64,000 nt of DNA. Source: Syngnathus acus (lineage: Eukaryota; Chordata; Actinopteri; Syngnathiformes; Syngnathidae). The DNA lies in contig NC_051090.1 in assembly GCF_901709675.1 (NCBI RefSeq), forward strand, positions 11,417,342 to 11,481,341, written 5' to 3'. The notes under the pieces were generated by a model. That model saw only the letters and a program-made list of their open reading frames with translations, was not told where the DNA came from and made no database searches. Each line of letters begins with the position of its first letter. The stretch's first letter is position 1. The position numbers and the translations under genes were made by a program. This document shows positions 42,601 to 53,790 of this stretch, piece after piece.

Positions 42601-44240
42601 GGCGCTACGCTAAGCAAGCCGCATGCATAGCCGTTGTGTTGTTGTCGGTGTCCAGGTGCGCGTAACTCAGGGCCAAGAACCTCCACACCTGCTGAGCCTG
42701 TTCGGGGGCAAGCCCCTGGTCGTATACCTTGGCGGCACGTCCCGCAAGGATGGCCACAGCGAGCCAAGCGCCACCCGCCTCTTCCATATCCGCCAGAGCT
42801 CCACCGGGGCCACCCGCGCTGTCGAGGTGGGTGGGGCTGTAATTTGGACTCATCTCGAGGTGGCGCCATTGAGTGTCACCGACTCCTTCTGGGTCGTTGA
42901 GCCTTCTGTTTGCCTTGAGCCCCATCGCTCTCCCTGTCTGTGGTCTCAGGTGGCAGCGGACGCGGCTTCTCTCAACTCCAACGATGTCTTTGTGCTCAAG
43001 TGGCCCCATGGGATCTTTGTGTGGAAGGGTCGCGGAGCCACGCCGGAGGAGATGGTGGCCGGCAAACACGTGTTGAGCATTCTGGGCGGTGGCACCCCCA
43101 CCGAGGTGGCCGAGACCAAGGAGCCCGGTCAGCAAAACACAAACAAGCCTTGTGTGAGGCCTTGTTCGCAAACACGCTCTCAAAGGAAAATTGACATAGT
43201 GACACTTTGTCATAGCATCAATTCAGGATGACCTCTCATACACTCGACTGAAATAGGCGTTTCAGCTGTGTGCGTGTGCATTGATGCCTGTTGTTGCTGC
43301 TGCGTGGGCACCACCAGATAACTTCTGGAAGGCGCTGGGGGGGCGCAAGGACTACCAAACCTCGCTGGTCCTGCAGAACACCAAAGTATGGCAACCCAGA
43401 CTCTTCGGATGCTCCAACGCCAGCGGACGAATCAACGTGAGGACAAATCTCCTCGTCTTTTATTTCTGGTTGGTTCGGTGGTGGAGTGCTCGTGGCTTTG
43501 ATCCTCAACCCCGGCGCTCATGTCAAAGTGTACATGAGCAAGACACCAACCCTGATTTGCTCCCAGTGGACCTGATTTGCTCCCACGTGTGCGTATGTGC
43601 GCGCGTCATTGTAAAGGGGTGTGTGGGGTGATCGTAAAGGGCTACATACGTAGCTGCTGTCCGTTTATCTTTTCTTTTCTGTAAAGACCATCCCACCCAA
43701 GGGAAAGCCTGCCTCTCCTCTTCTTGACGTTGCGCTTTGCTGGCGTGCATTTGTCACATTGAAGCGGGTGTCTTTGCGCAGGTGGAGGAGGTCCCCGGAG
43801 AATTGGACCAGTTGGACCTGGAGACTGACGACGTCATGATTCTGGACACTTGCCTCCAGGTACATCGTCTCAACTTTCTTTTTCTAAATATTGTTGTCGA
43901 CAAACAAGCATCTGACTTGTTACTTTTTTCTCTTTTGACTGGTCCAGCTCTTTATCTGGATCGGGAAAGACGCCAACGAGACAGAGAAAAAGGGAGCGGT
44001 GCGTATCGGTAAGCCCAACAGGACTGTTTGTGATGCAGAATGACAACACGGCGCCCGCCAACCTTTTTTGCGGACCTTTCAGCCGAGGAGTATTTGAAGT
44101 CGGACCCATCCGGCCGCCACGGGACTCCTGTCACCACCATCAAACAGGGTGAGGAGCTGCCCTCCTTCACTGGGTGGTTCCAGGCCTGGGACCCTGCCTT
44201 GTGGGACAAAGACCTCCTGGCAGTCATCGGCGCTCGTTAG
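39692..44240 (+). CDS. Gelsolin-superfamily, scinderin-like protein (16 coding exons)
   Basis: Calcium-regulated actin severing and capping protein. Coding exons: 39692-39872, 39978-40132, 40222-40383, 40468-40617, 41182-41268, 41374-41506, 41779-41867, 41934-42149, 42212-42345, 42408-42498, 42656-42826, 42950-43127, 43318-43436, 43782-43859, 43948-44008, 44083-44240. Phases close to 720 aa (human scinderin 715). There is no signal peptide, so it is a cytosolic scinderin/adseverin-type protein rather than plasma gelsolin. Six gelsolin repeats can be traced: [20 protein letters not shown] opens G1, KKGGVASGF-type [12 protein letters not shown] opens G2, VSDASGKM opens G3, [20 protein letters not shown] precedes G4, and [14 protein letters not shown] opens G6. 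It resembles the teleost scinla/scinlb (corneal gelsolin-like) group; I cannot decide which copy, so no symbol is given. The exon 10 donor (ATATG|GTCTGT) is weak. Confidence 0.92.
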
Positions 44241-44817
44241 TCTGAGGCCGGAGATTGAGCGGCTTGTCTTGTAGTGTTGCCTGCAGTTTAGTGGTGCGTA
44301 GTTCAGTAGGCGGAGTCAACTTGGTGGCTAATCAACTCTTTGACAAAGTAAGGAATGAGGATGTCTGTTACGTTAATGGGAAGGAAAATGGGAACAAGTC
44401 ACAATGCCCGCGCCGTTTTTTTTTTTTTTTTTTTTTTACTTTGTCCATATCAGCTTCCTTAAAATAGAGCAAAACTGGTAGATTTTTTTTTTTTTTTTTA
44501 CACATGGAATGTCAGACAAAATTAATGACATGCAAAAGGCCTGTCATTTTTTCCTGCGGCACACATGAAGAGAATAGAAAAGATGCTATTTGATTCATTC
44601 CATGTGTTTTGAAATAACTGAGCCATCATGGAATGGTTTCCACATTGGTTGATGGGATGCGAAAAGATGGCGATCTGCTGATCGACGTCACTTCCTGGCA
44701 GCAGATCGTTTGAAGAATGCCAGCTTGCTCTCCTCCCTTTTATGTGATTTTGCTTTCAGTGGAATTTAGCTTTCTTTGCCTTGTGCACATTTAGATGGCA
44801 AATGTTTGAGGCTTTTA

Positions 44818-44823
44818 AATAAA
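44818..44823 (+). terminator. Poly(A) signal of the scinderin-like gene
   Basis: AATAAA 578 bases after the stop, followed by TGTGTTTGT at about 44850, a GU-rich downstream element. The 3' UTR contains two T-runs (about 44419-44437 and 44485-44499). Confidence 0.7.
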
Positions 44824-45010
44824 CATGGGAACAATCTTGCGCCGAGCGTGTGTTTGTCACCCGCGTCAGCTCGCACGTCAGTGCTGAAGGGCACTTTGCT
44901 GGGATTAAGTGGCGGGAATTAAGGAAGGCAAAAGCCCGCCCACTTGTTCATTGCCCGGCAGACTCGGCGCTCTCGACCGACTTGGACCTGCACGCTGGCC
45001 TGTGCTAAAA

Positions 45011-47540
45011 ATGACCCAGAAGGTGGTCCTGATCACGGGATGTTCCTCAGGCATCGGCCTGGCGCTCGCCGCGCGCATCGCCAGGGATGAGAAGAAGCGC
45101 TTCATGGGTAAAGTCTGTAAATTGCGTTGTTAATCGTTGACACGATGCTCCGAGCCAGGTTTGCTCTTCTGCGGTTGCTTTGAAATAATTCCAAATCTTG
45201 TTGAAGGTGGCCGCTCTCTGCTAATTTTCAGAGCAACAGTTTGACTTATAATTGTTACAAGACTGATCGTCCAAAAAAGAATTGCTGAATTAAAGACCAA
45301 TTGAAAGTAGAGCATTGAAACAACGCAATGGAAAGATGCCTCGTTAGACTTTATCAAGTTTTCAAGTATTATTTAGACAGCCTCATTATACTTGATCAAA
45401 ATCTGGGTGGCGCTGTCCGAAAAACTTGTGCTTTGGCTGTGTAGTACATTTTTGAGTAGATTATCAAATGCCGGATATTTTTTTTAAAAGAACAGTTAAG
45501 TCGTATTGACCTTTTAGGTTAGGGGTGTCCAAACTTTTTGCAAGGAGGGCCATATTTAGTAACGTGAAGGGGCCCGGGGGCCAATACTTCCCGGGGGGGG
45601 GGGGGGGGGGGGTGCTAGTGGGACGTCCAACGCTGCGCGTTCCCTTCTCTTCCGGGGGGGGGGGGGGGTGCTAGTGGGACGTCCAACGCTGCGCGTTCCC
45701 TTCTCTTCCGGGGGGCTAATCGGACGTCGAGCGCAGCGCGTTCGCTTCTCTCCCGGGGGGGGGGGGGGCTAGTGTGACGTCAAATCAAACGCTGCGCGTT
45801 CGCTTCTCTTCCGGGGGGGGGCTAATCGGACGTCAAGCGCTTTGTGTGGCGGGCTCCATCTAGTGTGGAAACTGAGAAGTGCTCAAGCTGTTGTGCGGGC
45901 CACATTCAATTATGTTTTCAGAATTTGCTGCGGGCCAATAAAAACTGGACCGCGGGCCGCAGTTGGCCCGCGGGCCGTAGTTTGGACACCCCTATTTTAG
46001 GTCGAGTACAAAAGCTGCGTAGAAGAATCTCTCAGCTTGGTGCATCGCCGACCTGTTGTAGCTGTCGTTTTGACTAAGGCTTTGGCAGAGGTACCATTTC
46101 AGTCATGATGCTCGTATTTTCGGAGCTTCAAGGAGCCGCTTGCTGTGAAAAGTTTGACACCCACATGTATGCATGCGTCAGTGTACGCCACCATGCGGAA
46201 CGTGAGCAAAGGTCAGGCGCTGGTGGAGGCGGCGGGCCGCAGTCTGGGCCGCACGCTGGAGATCAAGCAGCTGGACGTATGCGACGAGACGTCCATCAAA
46301 GCCTGCGTGGACAGCCTGCCCGAGCGCAGGGTGGACGTCCTCAGTGAGTTCATCAAGAAAACCATTTGGTCGACCCTTTGTGCCAAGGCAGCATGAAAAT
46401 ACACCTTCACTCCATTGTCAGTCAGTAACGCTGGCATGGGGCTGATTGGCCCCATCGAGTGCCAGTCGGTGGACGAGATGAAGACGGTGATGGACACCAA
46501 CTTCTTTGGCCTGGTCAGGCTGCTCAAGGAGATCCTTCCCGACATGAAGCGGCGCAAGAAAGGCCACATCGTGGTCATCAGCAGCGTCATGGGCATCCAA
46601 GGTCCCGCCCACCAGTCCCACCAAACCCTTGAAGCAAAACTAATTCCCCTTGCGCCCCCGCAGGGATCCTCTTCAACGACGTCTACGCCGCATCCAAGTT
46701 TGCTGTGGAGGGATTCTGCGAGAGTTTAGCAGTGCAAGCGCTCAGGTTCAATCTCAAGTAAGTTCTCAGAAGGCTCCTTACTGCTCTCAAGCAGAGGCTG
46801 GCCTCAACTTTGGGGTGTCCCCACAATTTTGTCCAAGTTGCAAATTCTCTTCCCATTTCCTGGACGTCGCTCTTATCTTTTGGTCCAAAGTTTATATTAT
46901 ATGGACATTTCCTCCCCTTTTACAGCATCAGCCTGATCGAGCCGGGTCCGGTCATCACAGAGTTTGAGCGAAAGGTGTACGATGAAGGACTGAAAACGAA
47001 CCTGAGCAATGCTGACGCAGTGACGGCAGATATGTTCACCAACATCTACCTGAAGAACTACAAGCAAATCTTTGAGACGTTGGGACAAACGGCAGAGGAT
47101 GTGGCTGAGGTAGGGGCCTCCCTTCCCGGTGCAACTCCTCTCGGAATTTCAGGGACGTCTGTCTGGAGGACCTCCGGGAGCGCTTTGGTCAGAGTAACCT
47201 ATCAAACTGCCTCCTGAAGAAGCGTCGTTGGTGCGGCTGGGGGAGCGCCCAGTGCGGCCCTTGGCCTTCTTGTCTTAACCGAAGCCCGTATGTCTTGGTG
47301 TCTCCTCAGCACACGCTAAGGATCATGACGTCGGACAACCCTCCGTTCCGCCACCAGACCAACACGCTGTACACGCCCATGACCACGCTCAAGTACGCCG
47401 ACCCCAACGGCGACCTGCCCATCGACACCTTCTACAAGATGGTCTTTGAGCATGACAAGATCTTCAGTGCCAGCCTCAACTTTCTCAAGCTGCTGCGTTG
47501 GAGGAGCAGACGCAGCTTCACGCTGGACAAAAGCAGCTAA
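45011..47540 (+). CDS. rdh8: Retinol dehydrogenase 8-type SDR (6 exons)
   Basis: NADP(H)-dependent short-chain dehydrogenase; RDH8 reduces all-trans-retinal to retinol in photoreceptor outer segments in the visual cycle. Exons: 45011-45107, 46182-46343, 46422-46601, 46664-46757, 46926-47109, 47310-47540; phases close to 315 aa (human 311). The cofactor motif TGCSSGIG is at residues 9-16, the NAG motif reads [10 protein letters not shown], and the catalytic Tyr-x-x-x-Lys is YAASK (Tyr154, Lys158), with the upstream Ser in [23 protein letters not shown] after the active site is typical of RDH8/17-beta-HSD1. Alignment with RDH8 is co-linear; fish have two copies (rdh8a/b) and I cannot say which this is. 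HSD17B1 is a less likely alternative. Intron 1 carries a hAT element. Confidence 0.88.
45520..45994. mobile_element. hAT element with G-rich minisatellite, TSD TTTTAGGT
   Basis: 16-bp perfect inverted ends TAGGGGTGTCCAAACT, flanked by perfect 8-bp copies TTTTAGGT (45512-45519 and 45995-46002). The length is 475 bases. Inside, about 45590-45845 holds four to five tandem units of 60-80 bases. Each has a run of 6-18 G, then GCTAGTGGGACGTCCAACGC (or a variant) and GCGCGTTCCCTTCTCTTCC. No transposase. It lies in rdh8 intron 1. Confidence 0.93.
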
Positions 47541-48598
47541 CTGACTGACCTTCTGTTGCTGGAGGGAGCCAGTCGCCGAAACGTGTGCTTGTTTTTAGTG
47601 AGCGCGGCAGCCTGCCCGGAGCAGCCAGCACTTAGGAAGCTTGCCGCCGCCAGAGTGCGAATCGGTGGGCGCATGAATATTGTACCGCCTGTCAAGTGTC
47701 GAGAGAAAGCGCCAGATAAAACCAAAGCAGCTTTATTAGGAGCATACTTATCTTTCTCTGCAAATCGAACAAATATAAAGACAATACAGATATGAAGACA
47801 TATTTGTAAATGGTAATAAATGGGGAATAGATTATAATTTATCATTAGAACACATGATCAACATTAAAATGTGTCATATTAAAAACCTAAAATTAAATCG
47901 GTTGAACGTTGAAAGAGCTTCCCTCCTGTTTTGTGTGTCAGCACAACAGGGATTGTATGTGATTATGTATTTAAACTAATCTGAGATCCACCTCTCTTCT
48001 TATGTCACAGAGGAATGCTATCCAAAAAAGGTGTTGTGGCAAACAGGTTCCAGAGTCCCTGTTAGCTAGAATATCAACGTGCTCATATTTCATTGATTAA
48101 AGTGTACAAGCATACATTTACATCCACACAATCATTGATTAAAATGCACAAGTATGTCTACGAATGTTTAGAAGTTATTCAAACACATTCCCAAAAAATG
48201 TCTAAGAATAGAAGGTGTACAAGTAAAGTGATTTCTATATTAGAATATATACTTGTGCATTTTACTCTGGACTCTGGTAGCTATTTCCCACAATGACTTG
48301 GTCACAAATGCTTCAGGTCGGTGACCCCCCCAAATTATTGTTTTATCCATCCATCCCTCGCACCCTGCTTCATCCATCCATCTGTCCGTCCATCCTTCTA
48401 ATTACTGTTTTAACCCCACAAAATTAGTCCCGTTTAACAAGAGGGATCCAAAGAGGCTCAAAGGCCATCAACGACGTGACTTCCATGCTCTTGGTATGAC
48501 ACCATGATCCGAAATTGTTCCCCAGCACTGCTAGTGCTAAAGCGAACAATTTCAGAGGGCGTGTTCGTCAATCATCTCAGAATGCATTCTGGATTTCC
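47541..48598. other. rdh8 3' flank
   Basis: Contains a candidate poly(A) signal AATAAA at 47815-47820. The rest is AT-rich spacer with a (CCAT)n patch at about 48345-48395. No gene. Confidence 0.4.
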
Positions 48599-49385
48599 GA
48601 ACAGTGTGACCAGACGTCCTCTTTTTCCCGGACATGTCCTACTTTTGAGCCCTAAAAAATGTCTGGGGGGAATTTCAATAATCGTCCGGGATTTTGTTGG
48701 ACTGACTCAAACATAATACATGTACAGTACATTGTCAATAGAATTGCCACTCCATTCCATTTCACTCAATTCCAGGTTTTTCTGTATCGTTCGCAAATAA
48801 GTCACGCCCTTCTCAAATCTAGTCACTTTGCTACGAAGTAGGGGGGGCTGGCCAGTCTACACCGAGTGTTTGTTTACAAGCAATGCCGAAACGAAAATGC
48901 ACGTTCGCGGAGAAGTTGAATAAAAAAGATTCCCGTGCTTTCGCCAGGGTTGTGATCCTTATGAAGCTGAGTGCTTGACATGCAAGGCAGGCACTTACGT
49001 GTCTCTGGCAAATAAATGTGCCCTTGTTTTTCCTTCAAATGCTGCACCGATCGATGGCTACGGAAGAGGATTAGGAGATGGCCGTATTTCTTTTTTTACT
49101 TAGTGTTCCACTATAAAACTAAAAAATGCCGGTGTACACATGTGTTTTTGTTAGTGTAAATATGTTTTTGTTATTGTATATATGTTGTTTTGTGTTATTC
49201 GGGCCAATAATTGCAATTGCTATACAGACACCATATCATTTGTGTTATAACATGACGCAAATGACTCCCCCCTAAAAAAAAAAAAAAAAAAAAAAAATGG
49301 CCCCGCCCCCTCAAAATGACCGCGCCCCATCCAAAAAAAGGTGTCCTCTTTTTCAGAAACCCAAATCTGGTCAATCTACGAACAC
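48599..49385. repeat. Possible DNA-transposon remnant
   Basis: Short inverted ends TGACCAGA / TCTGGTCA bound the segment, and GTCCTCTTTTTC occurs just inside both ends in the same direction. I cannot see a clear target-site duplication. Inside are a GAAGTAGGGGGGGCTGGCC stretch and a 23-base A-run at about 49276-49298. The family is not determined. Confidence 0.4.
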
Positions 49386-50420
49386 CCCCTGGTTAACTCC
49401 GACCACTCGGAAACTCAGAGTTGCTCAGATTTGTCGCTCAATCTATAGAATGGACGAACAATATAAAGCCACCAGCGGTCATTTTACGCTGCCAATTTGT
49501 GAACCTGACTAATTTGAAAACATTGGTTTCTCCTTGATTTCTCCTTAAATATTGGCCCGCACCATGTTGTCAGAACAATCAAAAATGAAACGTAAGCAAA
49601 GCCCATAGGGACAAATTGGCTGCAAAATGTAAACCTGGCCACTGGAGGGCACAGTTCATGATACCGAGGTCAAACACTGATGCAAAAAGTGACGTTGGTT
49701 CTTTGAGATACTCTCGTGAACCCATGCGGGGATCCCATCCTGAAAAGCGCACTGATTATTGTGTTTTCAGTGGGCAAAACAGTTGTCAGTAACAGTGTCA
49801 AAGTAAGACGGCTATACTCTAGCTTTAGCCACGAGGGATCTACGTCTTCTATTTAGTATTAGTAGCTTTAGGCTTGTGTCTGCGCAACTTCCCGTTTCCT
49901 GTCTTGTATTTGTCATATCCGCACAAATGTCGGAGGAGTACATTTTGAAAGTAGTCAACGACAGACTCTGCCAGTTATTCGACCTTTGACACGGTTAATT
50001 GATTAGTTTACTATTAAACTCGCTAGCGACGTCCTTTAATCGATTTCCCGGTGGCACCGGCTCAACCGTGAGTTCCGTGTGAGCGAGCTGCTCCATTGTT
50101 CGCCGGTCTGTCTTAGCTTAGCCTAGCTTTAGCCATGCTCTCGGGCAGCGGCGCTGTTGTAAGTCTGCTGGACGCGTTCGGCTACTAAAACTCCTGTTTT
50201 TCGCTTCGTGGCTTGACGGATTCCGCCCCTCCACCACGTCGAACCGCCGTCGTGATATTTGATCGTTGACTCTTGTGCTGATGTTGCGCGGAGCCGTTTC
50301 GCTCTCTGTGGCGGCGTCAGCGTAACCTCAGTTAGCCGCAGGGCGGGCGGCGCCAGATTGGACAGAGGTTTAGGGACTTTGGCTTGTGGCTTAGTTGTGT
50401 TTGCTTGTTTTGTTCGTGCG
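49386..50420. other. dr1 upstream region
   Basis: AT-rich DNA becomes GC-rich from about 50030 (CGATTTCCCGGTGGCACCGG ... GGGCGGGCGGCGCC), which fits a CpG-island promoter and 5' UTR for dr1. No TATA box is evident, and the transcription start was not placed. Confidence 0.45.
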
Positions 50421-51563
50421 ATGGCTTCGTCGTCCGGCACCGACGACGACCTGACCATACCGCGCGCCGCTATCAACAAGATGATCAAAGAGACGCTGCC
50501 CAACGTGCGCGTGGCCAATGACGCGCGCGAGCTGGTGGTCAATTGCTGCACCGAGTTCATCCACCTCATCTCTTCCGAGGCCAACGAGATCTGCAACAAG
50601 TCCGACAAGAAGACTATTTCCCCCGAGCACGTCATCAACGGTAAGGGAACTCCCCTGCTAGGCTGTCGTCGTGCCGTCACCGGCCGTCGAGGTCCAGGGA
50701 TCCCCCTCGAATATACGTGAGTGGGATGAAAACCGCTCCCAAAAGGCTTCTGCTTGGCTCGCTTCAACTTGCGGATACAAATATGTTACTGCGACGTTGA
50801 TGTAGAGGAGCAACAATTCACAACTATTTGTGTACTTGCAATCACGAAACTACTACTTTGAGTGTAGTCAGTTGACAATTTAAGGGGATAAACTTTGAAT
50901 GGTTGTGCTGCTTGTCACTTGTGGAGACAGGCAGCAAATGCAGCGTTTTATGCTTGTGAGGTGGGACGTTTTGGTGCTTAAGCCACCCCGCAATTGCACT
51001 CGCTCGCGCCTCGTCCCTCAGATCAAAACATTTGTCGCCTCTCAGCACTGGAGAGCCTGGGCTTTGCTTCCTACATCACGGAGGTAAAGGACGTGCTGCA
51101 GGAGTGCAAGACGGTGGCCCTGAAGAGGAGGAAGGCCAGCTCCCGCCTGGAAAACCTCGGCATCCCTGAGGAGGAGCTGCTCCGGCAACAGCAGGAGCTC
51201 TTCGCCAAGGTAAGTCTGATGAGCGGGACAAGCACCTTGGGACTCCCCGTCCCTCGCCAGCTTTCACATGCCAAGCGTGACAATCTGTGTGGAGAACTGC
51301 CTTACAGTACCACAATCCACTGGCATCTTTGAGGGTGTCCAGCTCACCAGGCACACCATTTTTTAGTTTTTTTTTTTTTTTGCATGGCAGGGGGATTGAT
51401 GTGACGTGTGTGCGTGCAGGCGCGGCAGCAGCAGGCCGAGCTGGCGCAGCAGGAGTGGCTGCAGATGCAGCAGGCGGCGCAGCAGGCCCAGATGGCAGCG
51501 GCGGCCAGCGCCACCCAGCAGGCCGGTTCCTCTCAGGACGAAGATGAGGACGAAGACATGTGA
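50421..51563 (+). CDS. dr1: Down-regulator of transcription 1 / NC2-beta (3 exons)
   Basis: Histone-fold subunit that pairs with DRAP1 (NC2-alpha) to bind TBP on promoters and block TFIIA/TFIIB entry; also part of the ATAC acetyltransferase complex. Exons 50421-50640, 51046-51209 and 51420-51563 join to 175 aa (human 176). The histone fold begins DLTIPRAAINKMIKETLPNV and includes ELVVNCCTEFIHLISSEANE and KKTISPEHVINALESLGFAS. The C-terminal half is Gln/Ala-rich (QQQAELAQQEWLQMQQAAQQ) and ends in an acidic DEDEDEDM tail. Identity to the vertebrate protein is very high. The start is unambiguous (MASSSG). Confidence 0.97.
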
Positions 51564-51870
51564 GATGGGAAGGGGGGCATACGGGGTGGGGGGCAGATAC
51601 CAGTGCAACATGCCCTCGAGGATGGACGGAAAGTGCGGGGGAAGACTTACTCGAAGACTTTGATTTCCTGCCGCCTCTTTTTCAAATTGTCTTACATTGT
51701 GGATGTTTGGAGACTTTTTCTCCCACCTGACAAAAACGTTGACGTGTCAGTATTACTGAGTGCCGTCAGCCAAGATGGCCACCGGCCTGACATCTGGCAT
51801 GTTGTTGACGTGATGTCAGGTGAGGAGGATGCTTTGTGTCCACTTGCTCATTCCACAAACTTCTTGAAGC

Positions 51871-51876
51871 AATAAA
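51871..51876 (+). terminator. dr1 poly(A) signal
   Basis: AATAAA about 310 bases after the dr1 stop, followed by a T-rich stretch (TTCTTTCTCTTTTTTTAC). Confidence 0.7.
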
Positions 51877-52103
51877 TTCTTTCTCTTTTTTTACACCTCC
51901 ACCGCTGCCACACACTCTCCCTTTTTCTTTGTGTGCTGGCTAATCCAAACGTCCTGTCAAAGTGACTGCCAGGTCTTTTCAGAGCAGCCTATCAGCAGCA
52001 GTCCGAGGTGGACTGAGAGGACGTGGAGCCCGGTTTAAGATTTTGTTACGATTGACAGGCTTGCATCAACACATTTGCTATATCCAAGCGTCTACGTTTA
52101 GGG

Positions 52104-53587
52104 CAGGGGTCGGCAACCCGCGGCTCAGAGCTGCATGCGGCTCTTTAGCGCCGCCTTCGTGGCTCCCTGGAGACTTTTTTAAAAAGGTATGAAAATGGAA
52201 AAAGATGAGAGGGAAAATATATTTTCTATTTTAGTATAGTTTCTGTAGCAGGGGTAAACTCGAGAAAAACATTCTCAACGTTTTCCAATGCTGTAAATTA
52301 TGTAGAATACATATTAAATTTCAAAATATCTGTCAACGGAGATTTGCGTCATAAGCTGCGACACACGTTTCTTGCAACTCGGTGTGTTGCATCGATGGTC
52401 GCTGTTGTAAATAAACTGGTGGGTGTGTGATGAGCGATGGATCCCAAAGGGAAAAAGAGAACGATAGCTGAGGAGAACAGGATTCAACAGTTCTTGGACC
52501 GAATCATTTGCTTTCATTGCCAATGCGGAAGAGTTGCCTACATGTTTGTTCTGTGATGAGAAGTTGTCAAACAACAAAAAGAGTAATGTGGAAATTTCCA
52601 GGGAAGGCATGCTGCATTTGCAGCCGAGTACCCAGCTGGGAGTGAGAAAAAATGTGATTGCATTACTGCTGGAGAAATTAGACCGCAAGGATAGATTTAA
52701 AAAGTGGATTGCATCTCCAAATTCCACCACGACTACTACAGATGAGAGCTTGCAGTCCTGCGTGAAGATTACAGTTACATTTTACATGCCCGATGTTGAG
52801 AAGCTGTCCAGTGATGTCTGAAAACATAAGTCACATTAAATGGGTAAGAACAAAATCCTGTCATACATATCGGCACATATTTTGTATCAAAGGGCTGTTT
52901 TTATAAAGTTATTTCAGATTTTGTTTTTGTCAATAAATATTTGGAATGACAGAAATTTTACTGTGTTTAGTTGATCCGAGAATGGCTGCGTTGTATTGTG
53001 CGTGTCAAAAGAGGATGATGCTGCATTTCTTTCTTGCACTGACCTACTTGGCCTTTGCACAAAACCAAAGGGAAGGGGATAATGCACAGACATTAAGTTA
53101 TTATTTTATAATCATTGCCTTTTTAAAGGGCTGCTGTTTTATTGCACTCTGTTGCCCAAATAAAGGGGGGGATTTTATTTCCATGGGGAGTTCTGAAGTT
53201 GTTGGAAGCCTATTGTGCACGTTCCATTGTTGTTTTTTTCGAATCCTCAAAGTAAAAATGACAAAACAAATTTCTTCATTATTCATCAATGCAATGAAAT
53301 ATAATAAGTTAATATTATGGAAGTTAAATTTATAGCATCATACAGTATAGTCAAGTGGTGCGTCATTCTCTCAAGGATGTGCTGCAGGAAAAATTAAACA
53401 TCAATGTTCCTTATGTAGTTGTAGCCTACTTACCCATTTGATAGTAGACTAACATAGCTAATATAGACACAGCCCATGTTGTCTTTATTATAAGGCTTAT
53501 ATCAGACTTTGACTTTTTTTGCGGCTCCAGATGTTTTTTTTTTTTTGGTCCAATATGGCTCTTTAAACATTATGGGTTGCTGACCTG
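52104..53587 (+). mobile_element. hAT element with degenerate transposase
   Basis: Starts CAGGGGTCGGCAACCCGCGG and ends with the diverged inverse TATGGGTTGCTGACCTG. Flanks GTTTAGGG (52096-52103) and GGTTAGGG (53588-53595) differ by one base, so the 8-bp duplication is old or eroded. The length is 1484 bases. A broken transposase start lies at 52438-52640. Confidence 0.8.
52438..52640 (+). pseudogene. hAT transposase N-terminal remnant (SCAND3/GTF2IRD2-like)
   Basis: MDPKGKKRTIAEENRIQQFL is followed after a frameshift by AFIANAEELPTCLFCDEKLS and NNKKSNVEIS, matching the BED-finger start of hAT transposases related to the domesticated ZBED9/GTF2IRD2 type (C-x-x-C present). The His pair and the catalytic core are lost. 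A pseudogene. Confidence 0.7.
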
Positions 53588-53790
53588 GGTTAGGGGATTG
53601 ACAAGACCAGTGGTCATTGTGTTCAACTGCTGGAAATGCTTCATGCGCGTCAAGGTCAAATTATCGGCCATTTGGCCAATGGATTTGGGCTGTGTTTGAA
53701 GGGCCGTAATCAGCGCCTTTAATCGGCGGGCCAGAACCCTTAATTCGCACTGACTGCAGAAAGGATGTGTTGCACCCTCTTTCGCTGCCG

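Noticed and set aside
39692-44240. Calling the actin-severing gene plasma gelsolin (gsn) or villin
   Set aside because: There is no signal peptide for secreted gelsolin and no villin headpiece after the sixth repeat; length and start fit the scinderin-like group.
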